From: Chloroflexota bacterium
GTDB lineage: Bacteria; Chloroflexota; Limnocylindria; Limnocylindrales; CSP1-4
Assembly (NCBI GenBank): GCA_030446555.1
Contig: JAUJNA010000003.1
Location: 139,122-176,828 of the forward strand
Reading direction: 5' to 3'
Length of the DNA: 37,707 nt
Made by a program: the position numbers and the translations under genes. The notes below the pieces were generated by a model. That model saw only the letters and a program-made list of their open reading frames with translations, had not been told where the DNA came from and made no database searches. Below, piece after piece: positions 29,327 to 37,707 of the stretch; position 1 is the stretch's first letter, and each line of letters opens with the position of its first letter.

Positions 29327-29409
29327 CAGGAAAAAAACCCCCAGAGTCCTACAGAGGGGAAGACTGCTGCGGCTTGGTCACCGCTACAACGTCGCATCTT
29401 TTGCCCATC

Positions 29410-29640
29410 CCCACCCGGTCCGCGTCATGCCGCACGCTCCGCGAGGTCCCGCAGCGGGCGCGACCGCGTGGACCGTCGCCGGACCGACGAGCTGCCGGAA
29501 ACAGCTCTCTGTCCCCATGGCTGCCAAGGCCGGTCGGCAGACGTACCGGAGACGGCCCGCGCCCCGAGCGGCCAGAAGGCGAGCAGCTCAGCGAGCGGTC
29601 TCAGCTTCGCGCACGCGGCGCACTGACCGATGGTGTGCTC
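29410..29640 (-). pseudogene. Putative small zinc-finger-like ORF, frame-disrupted
   Basis: HTIGQCAACAKLRPLAELLAFWPLGARA then VCRPALAAMGTESCFRQLVGPATVHAV in another frame; Cys pairs. Confidence 0.35.
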
Positions 29641-29644
29641 ACTT

Positions 29645-29683
29645 GCTTTCCGCCCCGTTAGTGGGAGAGGTAGGGGCAGAAAG
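29645..29683. repeat. Hairpin A: gctttccgcccc...ggggcagaaag
   Basis: Inverted repeat arms read directly. Confidence 0.6.
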
Positions 29684-29713
29684 AAACCGAGGACTCCCAC
29701 CGTTCGGAGAAAT

Positions 29714-29752
29714 GCTTTCTGCCCATAGGTCCTCTTCTATGGGGGCAGAAAG
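29714..29752. repeat. Hairpin B: gctttctgcccatag...ctatgggggcagaaag
   Basis: Inverted repeat arms read directly; same arm motif as hairpins A and C. Confidence 0.75.
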
Positions 29753-29799
29753 AAACGCATCCCTCGAGGACACCGCGTAGCGGTACGGGTCGCCCTCCG

Positions 29800-30690
29800 C
29801 CCCTTGCCCCTCGGACCGCTTGACCAGCGCCGAGCGCCTGGGCAAGCGCCCGCTGAAGCGTGATGCGGGCGCGCGCGTCCCCGAGAGGTGCTCGTGGAGC
29901 TCATCCACGGTCTGCCCTGGCGCGGGGCCGAGCGAGCTCGAGTAGGCTTCGTCCGCGCCTCCATGAGCGCCACCTCGGTCTCGTCGCCCAGCGCGACGTA
30001 CTGCCCGTCGACCAGCTCGACGACGAGCGTGTCGGGTGTCTCGTCGAACCGGCTGAGGGCGTGGATGACGCGGATGCTCGGACGGCTGTTGCCCTCGCCG
30101 CGGGCGGATCGAGCAGGATGTCCACGCCGCCGCCGAACGCGGTGGAGCCTCGCGTCGACTCACCCACGTCGCCGCCGCTCTTGCGCTCGTGTCTGATCAC
30201 GACGGCGAACCCTCGGCGGCAGCGGCCTGGAGCGGCTCGATGGCCTCCTGCGCCTGGCCGGCGCTGTTCTCGCCTTCGCCGCGGATGGCCGCGAACTGGC
30301 CGAGCGTATCCACCACGATGAGCCTGGCGCCACGACGACGCGCCTCGGCGACGGCAGCCCTTCACGACGTCTGGCCATGACGAGGCCGATAGGTGTCCCG
30401 CCAGGTGAGCAGGGTGAAGTCGTCACGGTCGAGTAGGTCAGCCCGCCGCAGCGCCTCGCGGAGACTGGCCGGCGGCTGCTCGGTGAGGTAGACGACGCCG
30501 GTCGATCGTCGGCTGGCTCCATGAAATCGAGGCCATCGAGGACCGCCCGGCAGAGCGCCATGACGAACGTCGTCTTGCCGGCGCTCTTGATCTTGCCGCT
30601 CACCTCGGTTCCCGCTCCGAACGCGACATACGGAGGTGCCGGCCACTCGACGGACGGCGGCAGCTCGGCGGCCATCTCACGGGCCGTGCG
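29800..30690 (-). pseudogene. RepA-like / RecA-fold AAA ATPase (phage-plasmid replicative helicase type), several frameshifts
   Basis: Pieces: PPYVAFGAGTEVSGKIKSAGKTTFVMALCRAVLDGLDFMEPA (Walker A); VVYLTEQPPASLREALRRADLLDRDDFTLLTWRDT; RLIVVDTLGQFAAIRGEGENSAGQAQEAIEPLQAAAAEGFAVVIRHERKSGGDVGESTRGSTAFGGGVDILLD. Confidence 0.75.
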
Positions 30691-30703
30691 GAAGAGTCCA
30701 GGT

Positions 30704-30741
30704 TGCTTTCACCCGTACGGGTGGTGTATGGGCAGAAAGCA
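30704..30741. repeat. Hairpin C: gctttcacccgt...gtatgggcagaaagc
   Basis: Inverted repeat arms read directly; located just upstream of the minus-strand ATPase ORF start. Confidence 0.6.
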
Positions 30742-31479
30742 CTTGGAGCGGCGCGGGCACCTAACCACGCATCGGCTCCACGTTCGCGCCACCGTTCAGT
30801 AAGCGCCGTTGCCGTTCGATGAAGTAGCTTTCGTCGGCCGGCCCATCCCAGTCGGTCATGAGGGCATCCATCACGACCGTGTTCCCAGGGCCAAAAGCTG
30901 TCGATAGTCTTCTGCGTCGATCTCGTCCAGGCGCCGTTCGAGTGTCTCGACGCGGGCCTCTAGCTCCCCGACGCGGTCGCGCCGTGGCGGCGGATAGCCG
31001 TATCGCCTCTCGGTCGTCCTGGACGTGCCCCACGGGCCGAGCCGATTAGCCGGTCGAACGGTTCGCACGTCTGGAGCCCGCGATACCGTGAGGCGTCGCT
31101 GGCGACTGGAGCCGTCAGCGTGGCCGCGGGAGTGTCTGAAACACCCGCGGCCTTCCTTTGCGTCGAGCCATCGCCGAGCGTGCGGCCATCGCCGCGAAGT
31201 GAGTTCGCTCGGTTGCGGCTGCGCGAGCGTCACGTTCCGGCCCCGGTACGGTCCTCGGGATGCCCGAATAGAATTGCCGTGCGGCCGCCTCACGGCGGCC
31301 GCGGTGTATTCCAAGGGGTCGCGCCGAGCGCGCAGCGTTAGGCCGCCTACCTTGCCCCACTGTGCTTGCAATCGCCTGGTCGATTGCCATCGCAGCGACG
31401 ATAGTCCTCACCACGAGGTCACCCACGTCCGGTCGCGGACCGCTCAATACTCCGACAAATCGGTGGACACCTATCCGCC

Positions 31480-31901
31480 GGCTTAGACGCTGCGAGGCTT
31501 CGGTAGCCCATCCTCCCGGACCCAACGGCGCACAGTGTCCTCGTTGATGAACCTTCTGGGGGAGCTCGGTGAGGTAGCGGTTGAGTTGATCGGTGACCTC
31601 ACGCCAGCGAAGCGGCTGTCCCAGGGCTTTCATCTGTTCAACATCACGATGCGGTAGTGCGTCGGGAACCTGATACCTGTCGGCCCCGGCGGGTTGTCAC
31701 GAGATTGGTCGGCATAGAGCCGAGCTCCTCGCGCATCTGCGGCCCGGCCATGCGCAGGATGCCTTCCGGAACGTCTTCCAGGTCGTACACCTGGCCCGCG
31801 AGCCAGTCCGATCTCGTGACGAAGGCCATCCGCATCTTCCCACGTGCCAACATCTCCTCAGCGCCTTTGATCTCCTCCGGCGTCGGGTCACGTCCACTCA
31901 T
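31480..31901 (-). pseudogene. Short HTH/excisionase-like ORFs, frame-disrupted
   Basis: MSGRDPTPEEIKGAEEMLARGKMRMAFVTRSDWLAGQ (31901 side) and RRFINEDTVRRWVREDGLPKPRSV* in a different frame near 31489-31555. Confidence 0.4.
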
Positions 31902-32846
31902 AGCTCGTCTCCTGGGTTGAAGCGGCGAGCGGCCGCGATGGCTCGGTCCGAACGGGTCGACGCGGCATAGCGCGCGACCATCTCCCGGCTCCGCCAGCCG
32001 GCGAGCTGCATGAGGTCCGTCTCCTGCATGCCCCCGGCGAGCATCGTGTGGGCGTAGGAGTGGCGGAACTGGTGCGCATGGAGCATCGACACGCCGGCGG
32101 CCGCCCCGCGGTCCCTGAGCGCCTGTGCGATGCCGGAGTCCGTCAGGCGGCCCCTGCGCCCCAGCCAGAGCCAGGGGAGGGCAGCGGCTTCGTGGCGGCT
32201 CCGGAGCCGCACGTAGCGGTCCAGCGCCTTCACGGCCTTGGCTCCGACGTAGACCACGCGCCTCGGCGGCCCTTGCCCATGACGCGGATGACCCCGCTGT
32301 CCAGGTCGAGGTCGTTGGTCATGGCGTCATCGGGCGTCCACCGGAGGTTGGCGCATCTGGCGAGACGTGCGCCCGTCCCGATGAACGTGCGCACGAGCGC
32401 CATGTCGCGCCGCTGCTCGAAGTCCTGCCCTCGCAGGCGGCCAGGATGGCGCGGAGTTGACCGGGCGTGAGCACGTCGGGCTGTTCCTCGGGGATGCGCG
32501 GCTTGCGCATGCGCGCCATCGGCGACTCGCGGATCTCGCCTTCCTCAGCGGCCCAGGCGAAGAACACCTTGAGCGCCACGAAACGGTTGGCCGCGGTGGC
32601 CGGGCGCCAGCGCTCCAGCAGGTGCTCGATGAACGCCTCGACGTGCTCCCGGCGGATGGTCGCCAGGTCGGCTGGCATGCCGCGCTCATCGAGGAACGCT
32701 GCCAGTCGGCCTACCGAGTCCAGGTAGGTGCGCGTCGTGTTCGGGCTGAGGTTGCTGGCGCGGAGGTGACGGGCCCAGCTCGCTGCGTTGACGGCTAGGT
32801 CCCCGCGTGCTTCGATACGCGGTACTGCGGGTGCGGCTCGACTCAT
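31898..32846 (-). pseudogene. Tyrosine recombinase/integrase with two frameshifts
   Basis: N-term SAM-like: WARHLRASNLSPNTTRTYLDSVGRLAAFLDERGM; middle frame: DFEQRRDMALVRTFIGTGARLARCANLRW; C-term: LHAHQFRHSYAHTMLAGGMQETDLMQLAGWRSREMVARYAAS. Confidence 0.85.
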
Positions 32847-32882
32847 GCTCGTGGGGCTCCTGGTGCGGTCCGAAGTCGCGCC

Positions 32883-32938
32883 AGTTTACCGCTCTACAAG
32901 CGCTGTAGGCAAGCCCTCCCGCAGTTATCCGCTCCAAG
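32883..32938 (+). promoter_or_regulatory. Candidate integrase arm-binding repeats (gtttaccgctctacaag, gttatccgctccaag)
   Basis: Two similar words between integrase 5' end and tRNA-Arg; a third, ggttatccgctcaaag, lies at 23973-23988 on the far side of the left att. Confidence 0.4.
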
Positions 32939-32952
32939 TGAGCGTGGAATGT

Positions 32953-33028
32953 GCGCCCGTAGCTCAGTGGATAGAGCGGATGGCTTCGGACCATCAGGTC
33001 GGGGGTTCGAATCCCTCCGGGCGCGCCA
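32953..33028 (+). tRNA. tRNA-Arg (TCG), complete with encoded CCA; attachment site
   Basis: GCGCCCGTAGCTCAGTGGATAGAGCGGATGGCTTCGGACCATCAGGTCGGGGGTTCGAATCCCTCCGGGCGCGCCA; anticodon loop CTTCGGA. Confidence 0.95.
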
Positions 33029-33229
33029 GAAGGACACAACGGGCCTTCACCTCGAGAGCCACCTCGACCAGATCCGCGGATGCCTACGCCGCAGTGGACG
33101 AGTGCTGCGAAATCAACGGCCTTGTTCGCGCTCGGCCCAGCAAGGGGCTTGCGTTCAGGGAGCGGCGACCGCGGACGGACGGCGGTTGCTTGAACCCGAT
33201 GGCGTGATGGTCGTGACGGTCGGTCGCTT

Positions 33230-33600
33230 CGAGGGCCACCACCTCGCTATGCTTCGTCGACGCCGATCCGCCGTCGCTCGGCAGGGTGCCCGGCGTCAGC
33301 GAGGTCCATGTCCGCGATGCGATCGTGACCTGCCAGCTCGAGGGCGACGTGCAGCCGTTCCTCGACGCGCTCGCCGGGACGCGAGTCGTGGACCTCCTCA
33401 TCGAACCCGCGCGTCTCGAGGAGGCGTTCCTCGAGTACTAGGAGGCGGAGGGTGCCGCGGCGCCTCGTGCGGACGCGGCACGAGCCGGGCCGAACGGCCG
33501 TCGTGGATCGCGCGCTCCTCGGTCGCACGGTCCGGGCGTACCGGGGCCGGTCGATCGCATGTGCACTCGCGCCGAGTCGACGCCGCGAATCTGGCGCTCT
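33230..33600 (+). pseudogene. Remnants of an ABC exporter: ATPase C-terminus and permease N-terminus
   Basis: FVDADPPSLGRVPGVSEVHVRDAIVTCQLEGDVQPFLDALAGTRVVDLLIEPARLEEAFLEYY* then LLGRTVRAYRGRSIACALA; no Walker motifs upstream. Confidence 0.5.
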
Positions 33601-33951
33601 TCGTCGGTGTGACCCCGGGTGCCGGTGCGTACTTGCGTCACGGTCTCCCCACGCCGGGACATCGCCGCGCCAGCTGAGCCGGCGCGATGCCCGCCTGCAT
33701 CGAAGTCTGCCGCGGAAGGTCCCGGCGAACCCCTGGGCAATGGGTGACACTACCCCCAGTTGTAACGCCCCTGCCTATTGACCGATGGTACTGGCCCCTG
33801 TGACACTTTTGGGGACCGATGAGACCGCAGCCGCGGGAGCGTCGGAACGGACGGCCCCCGGAACCCAGACCGATCCGTGGCCCAAGCGAGCGGGCCGAAG
33901 GGGCCGATGACCCAGAATCGCCTCGCGTCAGCAAAAAGGGGGCACCATCCC

Positions 33952-35262
33952 ATGGCACGTTCAGTCAGGCGCCGCGCCGGGATCCCGGTCGGCATTCTCA
34001 TCTCGGTCGTCGCGCTCCTGTTGTCCGCGGTCCCGGTGGCCGCCGCCGGGGAGCTGCGCGGCCATCACGGCGGCGAGGCTTGGGCGACGCGTGCGAACGC
34101 GGTCTCCGGCGATATCGCCGTCAAACTCGGCCGCTCCGCGTACCAGCAGTGTCCCTGCAAGGGCACTGACGGCGCGATCGTCTCCAACACGATCAACACC
34201 GTCCGCGCCGGTGAGAATGGCAACGTCTTCAAGGCCGCCGTCACCGAGAGCACGGCGCAGGCCGACAAGCTCTCCGACGGCACGGCGTACACCAGGCTCG
34301 TCTCGGAGATCACCGACGTCAACGCGCTCGACGGCGCGGTGACGGCCGACCTCATCCGCGCTCGCGCGGTGGTCAACGCCACCGAGACGGGCTTCAGCAC
34401 CAGCAGCAAGGGTTCGCGGATCCTGGGTCTCCGGGTCCTCGGCGAGCTCGTCTCGGTCAGCCCCGGTGCCCGGACGAACGTCCCCGGCTTCGGCTTCATC
34501 ACCGTGAAGGACATCGATCGCGGCGGCGACGGCGTGACGCGCCGCACGATCAAGGTCGAGATCCTCCGCATCGTCATCACCCGCGAGAACCGGCTGGACA
34601 TCCCCGTCGGCACGAAGATCACGGTCGGGCACGCCCAAGCGGTCTACAGCCGACTCCAGCCCGTCGGGCTCGTCAGCGGGAGCGCCTTCGCGGCCGACGC
34701 GGTCTCGAACGTCTCCACGGCCTTCGAGAACCGGGTCGGTCGGGCGGCCGCCCTCTACCTGGGCTGCGTCAGCAAGGGTGAAGTCTTCCGCACGAACAAC
34801 GTCGAGCGGGTCAGCGTTCCCGGCATCCTGACCAACGGCACGGGCGTCACGACGCTTCGCGCCGACATCGATTCTTCCCACGCGCTCGGCAAGGGCACCT
34901 CTCGCGTCGAGAACGTGAACCTGCTGGACGGCTTCCTGACCGCCGACGTCATCAAGGGCGTCGCGCTGACGGAGCGGCTCTCGAACGGCGACCGCAGGGC
35001 CTCGTACGCCGGCTCCAGCTTCGTGAACCTTCGCGTCGCTGGCCAGGCCATCGGCGACGACGTCCCGCCGAACACGCGGGTCCCAGTGGCCGGCGTCGGT
35101 GAGCTCGTCCTCTTCGAGACGACCACGACGACCACGCCGGACGAGATCCGCGCGCAGGTGATCATGGTCCACCTCACGGTGGATACCGAGAACAGTTTCG
35201 GTATCCCGGTGGGGACCGAGATCCGCATCGCCTTCGCCCGCACCAAGGTCGAGACCCCGTAG
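33952..35262 (+). CDS. Secreted protein with two tandem copies of a ~190-aa choice-of-anchor P-like module
   Basis: Signal peptide GIPVGILISVVALLLSAVPVAAAG; module ends ITRENRLDIPVGTKITVGHAQAVYSR and VDTENSFGIPVGTEIRIAFARTKVE; ATG 33952 in frame. Confidence 0.78.
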   Translation: MARSVRRRAGIPVGILISVVALLLSAVPVAAAGELRGHHGGEAWATRANAVSGDIAVKLGRSAYQQCPCKGTDGAIVSNTINTVRAGENGNVFKAAVTESTAQADKLSDGTAYTRLVSEITDVNALDGAVTADLIRARAVVNATETGFSTSSKGSRILGLRVLGELVSVSPGARTNVPGFGFITVKDIDRGGDGVTRRTIKVEILRIVITRENRLDIPVGTKITVGHAQAVYSRLQPVGLVSGSAFAADAVSNVSTAFENRVGRAAALYLGCVSKGEVFRTNNVERVSVPGILTNGTGVTTLRADIDSSHALGKGTSRVENVNLLDGFLTADVIKGVALTERLSNGDRRASYAGSSFVNLRVAGQAIGDDVPPNTRVPVAGVGELVLFETTTTTTPDEIRAQVIMVHLTVDTENSFGIPVGTEIRIAFARTKVETP

Positions 35263-35284
35263 GGGACCGCTCGCGCGAACTCGA

Positions 35285-35324
35285 GAAGCCGGCCGGCTGC
35301 CCACCCCGGGCGCCGGCCGGCTTC
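35285..35324. terminator. GC-rich hairpin, likely terminator
   Basis: gaagccggccggc ... gccggccggcttc, 13-bp perfect arms, 23 bp after the CDS stop; no long T-run. Confidence 0.75.
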
Positions 35325-35329
35325 TTCGT

Positions 35330-36002
35330 CTACGTCCCGAATGGGTCTCGGTCCTCCAGCTGGCGGTGGAAGCGGAGCCGCTGCGGGTCGGCGCCGGACG
35401 CGCTCTGGTCCCACGCCTCGACGAGGCGCGTCGCCTCGCCGTCCACGGTGAAGGCGCCCATGCACACGCCGTCACTGTCGCGCTCGACGCCGTTCCACGA
35501 CGCGCGCGCGTCCGAGGAGCGGAAGCGGAACGCCTCGATGACCAGGTCCTTGAAGCCGCCGACGTTGGCGGCGTGGACCACCGCTCGCCAGCCCCGGACG
35601 TGAGCGCTGAGCGAGGTCGTGTCGAGGTCACCGCCGAAGATCCCCCGAGCAGCATGCGTCGCGCACGGAAGATCATGCCGCCGTCCGTGCTGACGCGGGC
35701 ATAGGTGTTGGCATTCATGCCATAGGCCGACCACGACGTTTTGATCCGGCGGCCCAGGACGGCGCGACCTGTCGAGGTGCCGGCATCGGGGAAGCGTCAC
35801 AGCCGGCCTCCGGCGTCACGAGGTAGTCGGACGCCGGACCGACGTCGAACGGATCGATCCGGACGCTCTCATCGATGGTCTGCCATGCCAGTACGAATGG
35901 CCGACCCACGCGTGCGCTGCGCAGATGTCGGTGCTCGCGTTCGATCTTTGCCTGTCCTCGACGAGCCGCGACGAGCCTCCGGGCGCGCCAAGCCCTCTGC
36001 AC
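35330..36002 (-). pseudogene. Hypothetical protein, frame-disrupted
   Basis: FVLAWQTIDESVRIDPFDVGPASDYLVTPEAG | GMNANTYARVSTDGGMIFRARRMLLGG | IFGGDLDTTSLSAHVRGWRAVVHAANVGGFKDLVIEAFRFRSSDARASWNGVERDSDGVCMGAF in three frames. Confidence 0.5.
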
Positions 36003-36049
36003 GCGGCTACTGCGCCCTGTTTCGGTCGACGTACCGGTCGATCGCGACC

Positions 36050-36214
36050 TCAGCCGCGCACGGCGGGCCGCCCGGTGACCACCATCACCTGACGCTCGAG
36101 CTGCCGCAGGCGCCGGGAGGCATCTGCGTGCTGCGCGCTATGGCGATCCATGAGTCGCATCTGTGCCTCCAGCTCCCTGATCTCTCGGAGGAGGCGCGGT
36201 AGCTCGTCGTTCAT
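36050..36214 (-). CDS. Small coiled-coil protein (54 aa)
   Basis: MNDELPRLLREIRELEAQMRLMDRHSAQHADASRRLRQLERQVMVVTGRPAVRG; below the ORF-track cutoff. Confidence 0.45.
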   Translation of the reverse strand: MNDELPRLLREIRELEAQMRLMDRHSAQHADASRRLRQLERQVMVVTGRPAVRG

Positions 36215-36418
36215 AAGAGGGGACTCGGCCTTTCACGCTCGGCGGGCCATCGCATCTTCCTCCGCGCGCAGGGATGAGGCGGTATCGGAACGTGGCGCGG
36301 TCTTACAGGTCCGTGCCAGTGGGTCGCTGCCGGGACGGCCCATGTTTCCGTCATCCGGCAGGGTTCGCCTAGACTCGCGCGACATGTGGCAGCCAGCCAC
36401 CGCGCGAGCGGAGACCCG

Positions 36419-37612
36419 ATGAGCGGCCCGGTCGGCCGTGCCGCCGCGGTGGCCCAGCTCGAGCATGCATGGGATCTGGCGGCGGCGGGGGAGTGGGAGC
36501 AGTCGGGCGCGGCCTACGCCCGCCTCGTGGGCAACCCGGATGCCGAGGTCCATGTGGCGGCGCTCCTCGGGTTGGCTGAGGCGCGCTATCGCCAGGACGA
36601 AGAGCCGGGCGCTCTGCAGGCCTGGCTCGCCGCCACGCAGGCGCCAGAGACGAGCAACAGCTGGCGAGCATGGAAGGCGCTGGCCGCGGCGCGCGTCCGC
36701 GAGGGAGACCTGGCGGGAGCGACGCGCGCGTATCGGGAGGCCGAACGGCGTGCCCCCGCGGAGGACCGACCGGAGATCGCCTCCCGACTCGGCTGGTTGA
36801 CCAAGGAGATGGGCCAGGGACAGGCGGCGCAGCGCTATTTCAGCCGCGCCCGCACCGACGTGGCCCCGTCTCCCGTCGCGACCTGGACGATCCTCGCCCT
36901 GACGGTCGGCATCGGCATCTCCGAGCTGCTGGGCAACGGGCCGCTGTGGATCGGGCTCCTGGGGCTGGACAAGCCGGCCGTCGCGGAGGGCGAGTGGTGG
37001 CGACTGATCACCGTGGCCCTCGTCCATGACGACTCGTTCTTCCTGCACCTCGCCTTCAACATGTACGCGCTCTACATGGTCGGGCCGCTCATCGAAGCGC
37101 TCTACGGCGCGCCACGGTTCGTGCTCGTGTACGTGCTGACAGCGGCGGCGGGCTCGGCTGCCAGTTACATCGTGTCGCCCGGGGTGAACGGCGTGGGCGC
37201 CAGCGGTGCCATCTTCGGACTCTTCGGGATGCTGCTGGTCAGCAACCGCGTCCACCGGCCGGCACTCACCCGCTCGGCGCGCGGCCTGACGGGGCAGATC
37301 GGCATGCTCATCGGCCTCAACCTGGTGCTCGGCTTCTCCATCCCCAACATCGACAACGCGGCGCACATCGGCGGCCTCCTGGCTGGCGCCTGGCTGGGAT
37401 TCGTACTCGTCCCGCGTGGGGCGACGCTGAGCAGCTTCTGGCAGCGCCCGGGCGCTCAGGTCGCCGCGCCGACAGCCGGGCTGCCGGGCGCGTCAGGAGC
37501 GGCTGGGGATGCACGAGTGGGCCGCGACACGATCCTGCGCCTGGCGGGTGTCGTGGCGCTCGTCGCGATCATCGTGCTCGCGGTCGGGCTGGGTCCCCTC
37601 GGCCGCTCCTGA
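36419..37612 (+). CDS. Rhomboid-family intramembrane serine protease with N-terminal TPR-like domain
   Basis: C-terminal half: FFLHLAFNMYALYMVGPLIEALYGAPRFVLVYVLTAAAGSAAS, catalytic GVGASGAIFGLFG, later NIDNAAHIGGLLAGAWLGF. Confidence 0.93.
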   Translation: MSGPVGRAAAVAQLEHAWDLAAAGEWEQSGAAYARLVGNPDAEVHVAALLGLAEARYRQDEEPGALQAWLAATQAPETSNSWRAWKALAAARVREGDLAGATRAYREAERRAPAEDRPEIASRLGWLTKEMGQGQAAQRYFSRARTDVAPSPVATWTILALTVGIGISELLGNGPLWIGLLGLDKPAVAEGEWWRLITVALVHDDSFFLHLAFNMYALYMVGPLIEALYGAPRFVLVYVLTAAAGSAASYIVSPGVNGVGASGAIFGLFGMLLVSNRVHRPALTRSARGLTGQIGMLIGLNLVLGFSIPNIDNAAHIGGLLAGAWLGFVLVPRGATLSSFWQRPGAQVAAPTAGLPGASGAAGDARVGRDTILRLAGVVALVAIIVLAVGLGPLGRS

Positions 37613-37641
37613 AGCGTTCCGAAGGTCACCGGGTCAGCGGG

Positions 37642-37707
37642 TCAGCCGTCCGCTTGCATCAGCAGGTCCCGGCGATGGCCGAAACGGTCGATGAACCGGT
37701 AGAAGTC
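37642..37707 (-). CDS. C-terminal end of an unidentified protein, truncated by window end
   Basis: Reverse strand DFYRFIDRFGHRRDLLMQADG* open to the window edge. Confidence 0.4.
   Translation of the reverse strand, partial: DFYRFIDRFGHRRDLLMQADG

Noticed and set aside
29326-29360. Intrinsic terminator at the aaaaaaaccccc run (minus-strand T-run)
   Set aside because: T7 tract is clear but the adjacent stem is only about 4 bp with a large loop; not convincing without folding calculation.
33961-35718. 585-aa minus-strand ORF
   Set aside because: Mostly antisense to the duplicated secreted protein; only its N-terminal 30 residues (MNANTYARVSTDGGMIFRARRMLLGG) look real and belong to the 35.3-36.0 kb fragment set.

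Overview
High-GC, Chloroflexota/Actinobacteria-like chromosomal window; taxonomy is my inference from composition and gene content. Roughly 1-21.4 kb and 33.9-37.6 kb carry ordinary, mostly intact genes: M23 peptidase (5' partial), glgC, nicotinate phosphoribosyltransferase, TPR protein, NUDIX, YfcE-like phosphoesterase, a large secreted beta-helix protein with cohesin-like and dockerin-like modules, a LuxR-type AAA regulator, tRNA-His, a Fur-family/Zn-Mn ABC transporter cluster, bioY, a duplicated secreted protein and a TPR-rhomboid protease. Between them is an accessory zone (about 21.5-33.7 kb). Its core is a roughly 9 kb element bracketed by a complete tRNA-Arg(TCG) gene (32953-33028) and a 36-bp identical 5' half of the same tRNA (23879-23914). 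The element carries a tyrosine recombinase next to the intact tRNA, a short HTH-like ORF, a RepA-like AAA ATPase, a putative small zinc-finger ORF and a TerS-like small terminase ORF. It also holds a sulfatase and a polysaccharide deacetylase flanked by a 21-bp perfect inverted repeat. No capsid, portal or tail gene is recognisable, so the layout resembles a phage satellite (PICI-like). A remnant of the same integrase 5' end beside the left tRNA fragment suggests repeated integration at one tRNA. Most genes in this zone are broken by single-base frameshifts, so either the island is decaying or the assembly has local indel errors; this must be resolved before strong claims. No rRNA or CRISPR array was seen.
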